The notes under the pieces: model-generated | Seen by the model: the letters and a program-made list of their open reading frames with translations, nothing else | What the model was told of the DNA's origin: nothing | Database searches by the model: none | Translations under genes and position numbers: made by a program | From: an uncultured Candidatus Melainabacteria bacterium | GTDB lineage: Bacteria > Cyanobacteriota > Vampirovibrionia > Gastranaerophilales > Gastranaerophilaceae | Length of the DNA: 5,498 nucleotides | NCBI GenBank assembly: GCA_934754855.1 | Contig: CAKVJR010000116.1 | Coordinates: 1-5,498, forward strand | Direction of reading: 5' to 3' | Shown here: positions 1-5,446 of the stretch, piece after piece | How positions within the stretch are numbered: position 1 is the first letter of the stretch | How the letters are laid out: each line of letters starts with the position of its first letter

Positions 1-128
1 TTATTACCGTTATCCCATTGAGTTTTTATCGCATCTCTCCACTTTATTGAATAAGTAACATAAGATGCCCCCTCAATAACGACCAACAAAATTATAAAAA
101 CGATTAAAAATTTTAAAAACTTTTTCAT
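1..128 (-). CDS. N-terminal part of a membrane-anchored or exported protein, cut by the window edge
   Basis: The frame opens with ATG at 128-126 and stays open for 42 codons to the left edge, so only the N-terminus is visible. It begins with a basic stretch (MKKFLKF), then a strongly hydrophobic run (about residues 8-18, LIVFIILLVVI), then EGASY and a polar region rich in K, R, D and Q. This is the layout of an uncleaved signal anchor or a signal peptide. The family cannot be named. A hydrophobic anchor followed closely by a Glu is seen in some membrane-anchored SGNH/GDSL-type proteins, but that is a weak resemblance only. The start lies directly behind the U-tract of a terminator, and its only SD-like sequence (GAAGG, 145-141, 12 bases before ATG) lies in the terminator stem. 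A promoter overlapping that stem could serve this gene. The open frame and N-terminal signal are seen directly; that it is a real gene is inferred. Confidence 0.6.
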   Translation of the reverse strand, partial: MKKFLKFLIVFIILLVVIEGASYVTYSIKWRDAIKTQWDNGN

Positions 129-162
129 AAAAAAGTACAACCTTCTTTTTTGAAGATTGTAC
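129..162 (-). terminator. Rho-independent terminator after the diguanylate cyclase gene
   Basis: In minus-strand RNA the bases 162-152 and 145-135 form an 11-base-pair stem (GUACAAUCUUC with GAAGGUUGUAC, one U-G wobble) around a six-A loop. Six U follow immediately (134-129). It starts 23 bases after the cyclase stop codon. On the plus strand the wobble becomes a C-A mismatch and the following T run is displaced by four bases, so the structure favours minus-strand termination. The U-tract ends directly at the ATG of the next gene, and the 3' arm contains that gene's SD-like GAAGG. Confidence 0.85.
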
Positions 163-184
163 CATGTTTTTGTTAAATTCTGAA
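156..184 (-). promoter_or_regulatory. Candidate extended -10 promoter overlapping the terminator hairpin
   Basis: Read on the minus strand: TTCAGA (184-179, four of six matches to TTGACA), a 17-base spacer, and TACAAT (161-156, five of six matches to TATAAT) preceded by TG plus one base (164-162), an extended -10 element. Transcription would start near 149-150, in the hairpin loop. That RNA would lack the 5' arm of the stem, leave GAAGG unpaired and have a leader of about 21 bases before the ATG at 128. The promoter lies just behind the stop codon of the cyclase gene. The motif matches are visible; activity is inferred, and AT-rich DNA yields chance matches. Confidence 0.4.
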
Positions 185-185
185 A

Positions 186-2000
186 TTATTTATCTATTTT
201 AACCTTTCCGACTTGGTTTATACAGTTTTCTTTTGCGGCATAAAGTCCTTTGTCGGCAAATTCAATCATCTCTTGAGGTTCAACACCGCACTCGGGGAAT
301 GTTGCAACACCCAAACTGATTGTAACCTGCTTTTCCGTATCAGGGGCAATTCTGAACGGTTTTGAGGCAATTGTCTTACAAATTTTTTCAGCAATTGCAG
401 TTGCTTCATCAAAGCCCGTATCTTTAAGGATAATGACCATTTCTTCGCCACCGTATCTGCAAACAATATCAGAACTTCTTACACATCGTTTCAAAGTGTG
501 AGCAACCCCTCTCAATACCGCATCGCCTGCTTGGTGACCGTATGTATCGTTGAATTTTTTGAAGAAATCGATATCAATCATAATCAACGAAAAATGTCTG
601 TCATATCTTCTGCAATCTGCGATACAGAGTCTGACCTGATCTTGGAAAAATCTGTGATTGTACAAATCTGTCAAACCGTCCGTCGTTGCAAGTTTATAAG
701 TCAATTCAAAATCTCTTGATTTGAGAATATATTTTGTAACATAAACCGCAATTATCGCAATAATTGTCAAAAGAACAGGCAAAACAGTCCAAATCCAAAC
801 ATTCGCACATTGCATAATCAATGTTGAGAACATAAGATAACCGATAATTAATACAAGAGAAATGCCCGCTGCAACTGCAACAGAGGAACAATAGAAGCAT
901 AAAAATGCTACAATTCCCGCAAGTACAAGCGAAATTATGATATTTACAACATCGTTAGCAGGCTGAATAAACGAATTGTCCATCAAGTTGTTGAACAATG
1001 TTGCGTGAACTTCAACCCCCGGCATATATTTTGACGTCGGTACGCTCTTGATATCAGACAACGAAAATACGCTTGTTCCGACAAAAACAACCTTATTTTT
1101 GAACGTGTCGACAGGAAGTTTGTCCTTACCGTTTTCCATCGACTCAATAACTTTCCACATAGGAATGTATTTAAAGTTCTTCTTATCTTCAAGCCCTGTT
1201 TCCCCATACCAATTGAGCATTACAGGCTTTTCAGCCGCAGAATATATCGGATTTTGATTATTCGCAAACTTCTTGAACATATTGTACGTCATATAGTCAT
1301 AATAACGAACTTCCATCGGTTCATAATTACCGTTTTCATATTTGTAAACAGGATAGCCGACCGTCAACGTAATTCTTCTCGTAATACCGTCATCATCTTT
1401 CGATGTGTTAATATGTCCGATATTTTTTGTGTTATCCAAAATTTGAGGGATAATCGCTCTGCAATTTTTATAAATCGGAATATTCGTGTTTGCCTTTTCA
1501 AGGTCATGCGAAATTTCTCTCGGAAGAACAACAGGCTTTCTTACCGTAAAATCTCTGTCATCAAAGTTTATAGCGGTAAAAGCATTGTCATATTTTTTAA
1601 ACGCCGCACCAAGTTTGTCATCACTGTTTTTGTTATTCTTCATTGAATGAACAAACAACAAATCAAATCCGACAACCGCAGGGTTTTGCGATTCAACATA
1701 ATCCAAAATATTCGCATAAACCGCTCTCGGAATAGGCCATTCACCATATTTGTTAATTACATACTCGTAACTTTCATCATCAACTGTTATAATTCTGATA
1801 TCATCAGAAACAGCCTTTTTATCGGCAATTACAGACTGTCTTAAATCAAAAGTCTTTAATTCCATCGTGGTCAGGAAATTGCCAAAACCACTTCTTAACG
1901 CCAAAACAGAAAGTATTAACAAAACAAAAACAATAAGAAATGTGTATTTAAACAAATTCTTATTGTTTGAAAAAAAATCTTTAATTTTTGAAATTTTCAC
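186..2000 (-). CDS. CHASE2-GGDEF membrane diguanylate cyclase
   Basis: Predicted to make cyclic di-GMP from two GTP at the inner face of the membrane in response to a signal sensed outside. Residues 18-36 form a first membrane segment. About 45-345 form a CHASE2 sensor, with typical blocks DIRIITVDDES (67-77), WPIPRAVYANILDYV (88-102), VVGFDLLF (109-116), VVFVGTS (304-310) and PGVEVHATLFNNL (327-339). Three more membrane segments follow (about 350-370, 374-395, 400-424), giving a topology with CHASE2 outside and the catalytic domain inside. The GGDEF domain covers about 438-597: DGLTDLYNHRFF (441 on), metal-site Asp in DIDFF (476-480), YGHQAGD (487-493) and GGEEM at 517-521, a catalytically permissible GGEEF variant. 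RSSD (508-511), five residues before GGEEM, is a product-inhibition I-site. The start is GTG at 2000, supported by AAGGAAG five bases upstream; the next Met (46) would remove the first membrane segment. The stop TAA is followed by a terminator. The CHASE2 ligand is unknown. Confidence 0.95.
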   Translation of the reverse strand: MKISKIKDFFSNNKNLFKYTFLIVFVLLILSVLALRSGFGNFLTTMELKTFDLRQSVIADKKAVSDDIRIITVDDESYEYVINKYGEWPIPRAVYANILDYVESQNPAVVGFDLLFVHSMKNNKNSDDKLGAAFKKYDNAFTAINFDDRDFTVRKPVVLPREISHDLEKANTNIPIYKNCRAIIPQILDNTKNIGHINTSKDDDGITRRITLTVGYPVYKYENGNYEPMEVRYYDYMTYNMFKKFANNQNPIYSAAEKPVMLNWYGETGLEDKKNFKYIPMWKVIESMENGKDKLPVDTFKNKVVFVGTSVFSLSDIKSVPTSKYMPGVEVHATLFNNLMDNSFIQPANDVVNIIISLVLAGIVAFLCFYCSSVAVAAGISLVLIIGYLMFSTLIMQCANVWIWTVLPVLLTIIAIIAVYVTKYILKSRDFELTYKLATTDGLTDLYNHRFFQDQVRLCIADCRRYDRHFSLIMIDIDFFKKFNDTYGHQAGDAVLRGVAHTLKRCVRSSDIVCRYGGEEMVIILKDTGFDEATAIAEKICKTIASKPFRIAPDTEKQVTISLGVATFPECGVEPQEMIEFADKGLYAAKENCINQVGKVKIDK

Positions 2001-2005
2001 TTATT

Positions 2006-2012
2006 CTTCCTT
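2006..2012 (-). promoter_or_regulatory. Ribosome binding site fixing the GTG start of the cyclase gene
   Basis: AAGGAAG on the minus strand, five bases before GTG at 2000-1998. It decides the start, because no ATG lies in frame before codon 46, which would be beyond the first membrane segment. It lies in the 16-base gap between the possible small upstream gene and the cyclase. Confidence 0.7.
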
Positions 2013-2016
2013 CGTA

Positions 2017-2160
2017 TTAATTGAATAGCCATGCTACTTCATTATACTCGGGACAATCAAAAATTTCACTACCAACCCCACAATCCATAACAAAACTTGA
2101 CGAACTGTTCATGTTTGCCAAGTATTGTAATAAACATTCCTCGTTTAAATTCACTTTCAC
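2017..2160 (-). CDS. Possible small protein (45-47 residues) directly upstream of the cyclase
   Basis: Not recognised. The frame starts at GTG 2160 (47 residues) or GTG 2154 (45 residues) and ends with TAA at 2019-2017, 16 bases before the cyclase start. A GGAG sequence (2168-2165) lies 4 bases before the first GTG and 10 before the second, so either could be used. The product is acidic and soluble-looking, without a membrane segment. It has three Cys (positions 7, 25 and 34 counted from GTG 2154), a Ser run (SSSSF) and a C-terminus ending in AWLFN. Position, ribosome binding site and tight spacing suggest co-expression with the cyclase, perhaps as a partner, or a leader peptide coupling translation. 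Against it: no ATG start, short length, a perfect TATAAT inside the frame, and no known homologue I can recall. An overlapping frame from ATG 2170 (33 codons) is a less likely alternative because its SD is poor. Confidence 0.35.
   Translation of the reverse strand: MKVNLNEECLLQYLANMNSSSSFVMDCGVGSEIFDCPEYNEVAWLFN
2041..2046 (-). promoter_or_regulatory. Candidate -10 box for the cyclase gene
   Basis: A perfect TATAAT on the minus strand, 40 bases before the GTG start at 2000, which would give a leader of about 34 bases. No good -35 lies at 16-18 bases (GTGAAA at 17) and there is no TG extension. It lies inside the possible small gene, where it reads as part of Glu-Tyr-Asn. Either it is a real start for a cyclase transcript or it is a chance match within coding sequence. 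Confidence 0.3.
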
Positions 2161-2182
2161 TTATCTCCATTGCCTGACAAGT

Positions 2183-2212
2183 CTATTATTACAAATTATT
2201 AAGAATTGTTAA
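2183..2212 (-). promoter_or_regulatory. Weak candidate promoter before the small gene and cyclase
   Basis: On the minus strand, TTAACA (2212-2207) is followed after 18 bases by TAATAG (2188-2183), within an AT-rich stretch. An overlapping TTGATT with TGTAAT at 17 bases is also possible. It is suitably placed to drive the small gene starting at 2160/2154 and the cyclase after it. The match is modest and the surrounding base composition makes such matches common. Confidence 0.22.
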
Positions 2213-2280
2213 TCAATCGAAATAATTATTTTTTGAAAGTTTTATAGAACTGAGGGTTAATATTAAGTTTTTTTAAGCAA

Positions 2281-2778
2281 TTAAGTCAACTTAAAATCGC
2301 CGTGTTTTTTGATATGTTCGATTAAACCGCCGTCTTGTTGAAGTTTAATCATAACTTCAGGAAGAGGTTTGAACTTAATTTCTGTATTTTTTGTTAAGTT
2401 TTTGATAACACCATCTCTGACATCGACTTCAATTTCGTCTTGAGCGTCAATTCCGTCGGTATCACATTCAAGAAGCAACAGACCGATATTGATTGCATTT
2501 CTGTAAAAAATTCTTGCAAAAGATTTTGCAATTACGGCACTTACGCCCGAAAGTTTGATAATTTGCGGAGCGTGTTCACGGGAAGAGCCAAGACCGAAAT
2601 TTGAACCTGCAACGACGAAGTCACCTTTTTGGACTTTTGATGCAAATTCAGGGTCAGCATCTTCTAAAACGTGTTTTGAAAACTCGGGCAAATTTGAACG
2701 CAAGTGGAACAAACGACCGGGAGCGATATGGTCAGTTGATATATTATCAGGGAATTTCCAAGCCTTACCTTTTAACAT
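2281..2778 (-). CDS. leuD: 3-isopropylmalate/homoaconitate dehydratase small subunit (LeuD type)
   Basis: Small (swivel-domain) subunit of the two-part aconitase-like hydro-lyase that moves a hydroxyl group between adjacent carbons (2-isopropylmalate to 3-isopropylmalate, or homocitrate to homoisocitrate). At 165 residues it has the length of the archaeal/anaerobe-type small subunit rather than the roughly 200-residue enterobacterial LeuD. Visible motifs: FPDNISTDHIAPGR (9-22), GSNFGLGSSREHAP (58-71, the substrate-binding signature), AVIAKSFARIFYRNAINIGLL (81-101). The specificity loop after the first motif reads LFHLRSN (23-29), with an Arg at 27. ATG at 2778 is preceded by AAGGAGA five bases upstream, and the large-subunit stop TAA overlaps this site, so the two are almost certainly translationally coupled. 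The gap to the large subunit is 9 bases. No clear terminator follows. Family assignment is firm; leucine versus homocitrate substrate is not settled. Confidence 0.93.
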   Translation of the reverse strand: MLKGKAWKFPDNISTDHIAPGRLFHLRSNLPEFSKHVLEDADPEFASKVQKGDFVVAGSNFGLGSSREHAPQIIKLSGVSAVIAKSFARIFYRNAINIGLLLLECDTDGIDAQDEIEVDVRDGVIKNLTKNTEIKFKPLPEVMIKLQQDGGLIEHIKKHGDFKLT

Positions 2779-2787
2779 TTTTTCTCC

Positions 2788-4041
2788 TTATAAAATTTCT
2801 GACGGATCCGCAATATATCCGCAAACTGCTGAATAAGCCGCAACGGCAGGTGATGAAAGGTAAATTTTACCCTCGGGATTGCCCATTCTGCCTTTGAAGT
2901 TTCTGTTTTGAGTAGAAAGGCAAACCTCTCCGTCGCCTAAAATTCCTGCGTGAACACCGACGCAAGGTCCGCATCCGGGGGGAATAATCGATGCACCGAC
3001 GTATGTCAAAATTTCAATCAAACCCTCACGCAATGCTTGCATCATAACATCTCTCGATGCGGGGGCGATAATCAATCTTACATCAGGGTGAACCTTTTGT
3101 TTTTTGAGGATTTTAGCGGCAATTCGCAAGTCTTCTATACGACCGTTTGTGCAACTTCCGATAAATACCTGATCAATTTTAACGTCGCCAAGTTCGCTTG
3201 CCGGCTTAACATTATCAACCGTGTGCGGGCAAGATACCATCGGAACAATCGTCGATGCGTCAATATTTATAACTCTTTCATATTCTGCATCTTCGTCAAA
3301 AGTAACCTTTTTGAAAGCATATTCACGGTGACGGCTTTGCAAAAATTCATAAGTCTTTTCATCTGTTGCAAAAAGACCGCATTTTGCACCCGCTTCAACC
3401 GCCATATTTGCCAATGTGAAACGCTCTGACATTGTCATATTATCGATTGTTGAACCCGTAAATTCCAATGCCTTATAAGTTGCACCGTCAGCACCAATCA
3501 TACCGATTAACGTCAACATCAAATCTTTTGCATAAACGCCGTGCGACAAAACACCGTCAATGACAACTTTAAAAGATTGAGGAACTTTAAGCCAGGTTTT
3601 ACCCAAGGCAGAAGCAACTGCAACGTCTGTACTTCCCATGCCCGTAGCGAAAGCACCCAATGCACCTGATGTACAAGTGTGAGAATCCGCACCGCAGAGG
3701 ATTTCTCCGGGGTTGACATATTGTTCGACCAATCTTTGGTGACAAACGCCTGTTCCACCTTCTGAGAGAACGGCTCCCGTTTCTTTTGCGAATTGACGCA
3801 TAACCATGTGAGAATTTGAGAGTTCTTTTCTCGGTGACGGGGTTGCGTGGTCAATGAAAAGTATCATTCTTTCGGGGTTTGCAGGTTTTGCAATTCCCAA
3901 TTTTTTAAATTCGCTGATTGTCAAAGGTCCCGTACCGTCTTGAACGGCAGTTACATCAACCTTTGCAATACACAAATCACCTGCTTTTACAGGATTTTCA
4001 GTGTGTGCTGAAATTATTTTTTCTGCTAAAGTTCTTCCCAT
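2788..4041 (-). CDS. leuC: 3-isopropylmalate/homoaconitate dehydratase large subunit (LeuC type)
   Basis: Catalytic iron-sulfur subunit of the hydro-lyase that pairs with the following small subunit, acting in the cytoplasm. Its 417 residues match the short archaeal-type LeuC/HacA class (about 420) rather than the 466-470 residue enterobacterial LeuC. The 4Fe-4S ligands are present: Cys297 in FIGSCTNGR and Cys357 and Cys360 in PPGCGPC. Other signatures are DHATPSP (64-70), GGTGVCHQ (95-102), GADSHTCTSGALGAFATGMG (117-136) and the C-terminal NRNFKGRMG (379-387) with YLSSPAVAAYSA (394-405). ATG at 4041 has AGGAG five bases upstream. The synthase stop TAG overlaps this ribosome binding site and only 8 bases separate the genes. 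No disruption or missing catalytic residue is seen. Leucine-pathway isopropylmalate isomerase is the default reading; homoaconitase remains possible. Confidence 0.94.
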   Translation of the reverse strand: MGRTLAEKIISAHTENPVKAGDLCIAKVDVTAVQDGTGPLTISEFKKLGIAKPANPERMILFIDHATPSPRKELSNSHMVMRQFAKETGAVLSEGGTGVCHQRLVEQYVNPGEILCGADSHTCTSGALGAFATGMGSTDVAVASALGKTWLKVPQSFKVVIDGVLSHGVYAKDLMLTLIGMIGADGATYKALEFTGSTIDNMTMSERFTLANMAVEAGAKCGLFATDEKTYEFLQSRHREYAFKKVTFDEDAEYERVINIDASTIVPMVSCPHTVDNVKPASELGDVKIDQVFIGSCTNGRIEDLRIAAKILKKQKVHPDVRLIIAPASRDVMMQALREGLIEILTYVGASIIPPGCGPCVGVHAGILGDGEVCLSTQNRNFKGRMGNPEGKIYLSSPAVAAYSAVCGYIADPSEIL

Positions 4042-4049
4042 AAGTTCTC

Positions 4050-5348
4050 CTATACTACCAAAATCGGGCTTGCTGTTGTTCTTAAACGTTTCAACAACTC
4101 GCCTTTCGGTTCATAATAAGGTGTTACCGTCATAATTTTTGCGGCAACATCAGGATAATAGTATATAAATCTTAATTCGCTTGCGGTCAAAGGCTGTTGA
4201 GTATGAACGTTTGCATATCTTGCAAGTTCCAAAATCGTTCTTGCTTCATCTTCATCTTTAAATTCCAATTCAAGATTAAGATAAACATTTCTAAAACCTT
4301 TAATACCGCCGTATTCACCGACTGTAATTTGTCTGCCCGTTTCAACGATTTCAGGTTCTCCACGACCTAATTCTTCAAAATCATAAAGTTCATAATTTCT
4401 TCTGTCCTTTAACGCACCGTCAGCGTGAATGCCCGATTCGTGAGCAAAAGCGTTATCGCCTACTGCGGGTTGGTTTATCGGAATCGGAACGCCAAATGAT
4501 TTTGATGTATATTTTGCCAATTTCCAACATTTTGAAAGGTCAATATTTTCGTCCAATTTGTATTTTTTAGAAAATCCGCTCGACTTCATAATTGCCAAAA
4601 TACAGGATACCAAATCGGCATTTCCCGCTCTTTCTCCCATACCGTTAATTGCGGTATTGATATATGTGTCAACACCTCCGTCAATAGCACCTTTTGCCCC
4701 CATTACAGAGCAGGCAACACCCATTCCCAAATCATTATGAAAATGTGTTTCAATAGGGATTTTGAGTTCTTTTGCGAGTGTGTTAATTCTGTCATAAGCC
4801 GTTTTGGGGTCATCATAGCCCAAAGTATCACAGTATCTGAGTCTGTGAGCACCTGCTTTTTTGACTTCCTGACCGAATTTCAATAAAAATTCCATATCTG
4901 TTCTTGAAGCATCTTCCGCATTGACACCGACGGTAATTGCACCGCAGGAAAGTGCCGTTTCAACTGCTTCACAAGTAGATTTGATGATATCTTCGGGAGT
5001 TTTTTTACCTTGATATTTTCCCTCAATCATTTGTTTTGAAGTTGATTGAGAAAGATTGACGTGTTTCAATCTCGGAACATTTTGAAAAGAAAGCATTACA
5101 TCAGCAGGCAACGCTCTTATCCAACCCGAAAGAATAGTTTTATCAAATACACCTCTGTCAACCAATTCGAGGTTTCCGTTCAAATAATTAAGTTCGTGCC
5201 GAGTAGTCGGAAATCCGAACTCTGAGCGGGTTATACCCATATTATTCAACATTAGGTTGATAATAGTTTTTTGTAATTTTGCAAGACCTAATCGTGAAGT
5301 TTGAACGCCGTCACGATTGGTTACATCTGTTACATATATTGTTGGCAT
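4050..5348 (-). CDS. 2-isopropylmalate/homocitrate synthase family enzyme
   Basis: Condenses acetyl-CoA with a 2-oxo acid (2-oxoisovalerate in leucine synthesis, 2-oxoglutarate if a homocitrate synthase), the step before the dehydratase encoded next. Numbering from ATG 5348 gives 432 residues. The HMGL-like TIM barrel covers about 1-275: TNRDGVQTSR (10-19, metal-ligand Asp13, with Val where LeuA usually has Glu), EDASRTD (145-151), YCDTLG (172-177), HFHNDLG (202-208, metal-binding His202 and His204), NGMGERAGNADL (235-246). FAHESGIHADG (301-311) belongs to the following subdomain. Only about 120 residues follow it, too few for the full C-terminal allosteric domain of ordinary LeuA (about 510 residues in total), so leucine feedback through that domain is unlikely. 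A GTG at 5408 would add 20 residues but has no ribosome binding site, and the TATAAT box at 5380-5385 lies within that extension; ATG 5348 has a weak AGAG eight bases upstream and begins at the conserved barrel. Substrate not decidable by eye. Confidence 0.9.
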   Translation of the reverse strand: MPTIYVTDVTNRDGVQTSRLGLAKLQKTIINLMLNNMGITRSEFGFPTTRHELNYLNGNLELVDRGVFDKTILSGWIRALPADVMLSFQNVPRLKHVNLSQSTSKQMIEGKYQGKKTPEDIIKSTCEAVETALSCGAITVGVNAEDASRTDMEFLLKFGQEVKKAGAHRLRYCDTLGYDDPKTAYDRINTLAKELKIPIETHFHNDLGMGVACSVMGAKGAIDGGVDTYINTAINGMGERAGNADLVSCILAIMKSSGFSKKYKLDENIDLSKCWKLAKYTSKSFGVPIPINQPAVGDNAFAHESGIHADGALKDRRNYELYDFEELGRGEPEIVETGRQITVGEYGGIKGFRNVYLNLELEFKDEDEARTILELARYANVHTQQPLTASELRFIYYYPDVAAKIMTVTPYYEPKGELLKRLRTTASPILVV

Positions 5349-5379
5349 GATTTCATCTCTATTTAACTGTACTCCGTCT

Positions 5380-5410
5380 ATTATACAACTTTTTATAAAT
5401 TTTTCCACAA
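5380..5410 (-). promoter_or_regulatory. Candidate promoter of the synthase-dehydratase operon
   Basis: A perfect TATAAT on the minus strand (5385-5380), with TTGTGG (5410-5405) as a partial -35 at a long 19-base spacing. Transcription would start near 5373, leaving a leader of about 25 bases before ATG 5348. That is too short to hold a T-box, leucine-rich leader peptide or riboswitch, so no attenuation control is visible. It also argues against the longer GTG start at 5408. The -10 is strong; the -35 is weak. Confidence 0.5.
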
Positions 5411-5446
5411 TTTACAAATAGCCTAAGTGAATAAGAAGTTTCGGTA

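Noticed and set aside
1254..1646. Plus-strand frame of 130 codons
   Set aside because: It starts with TTG and lies antisense to the CHASE2 region of the cyclase; Ile-, Arg- and Asn-rich with no motif, so a shadow of the real gene.
2021..2212. Plus-strand frame of 63 codons in the gap between leuD and the cyclase
   Set aside because: It starts with TTG, has no ribosome binding site or promoter, and lies antisense to a minus-strand frame with a better start signal and spacing.
2264..2294. AT-rich inverted and direct TTAAG repeats at the end of leuD as a possible terminator
   Set aside because: The best stem is about 6-7 A-T rich pairs, overlaps the coding end, and is followed by A rather than U on the minus strand.
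2950..3429. Plus-strand frame of 159 codons
   Set aside because: It lies entirely antisense to the well-conserved leuC coding sequence; Cys- and Asn-rich composition without any domain is typical of an antisense shadow.
5401..5410. TTTTCCACAA resembling a DnaA box
   Set aside because: A single site with one mismatch to TTATNCACA, no cluster and no origin-associated genes.
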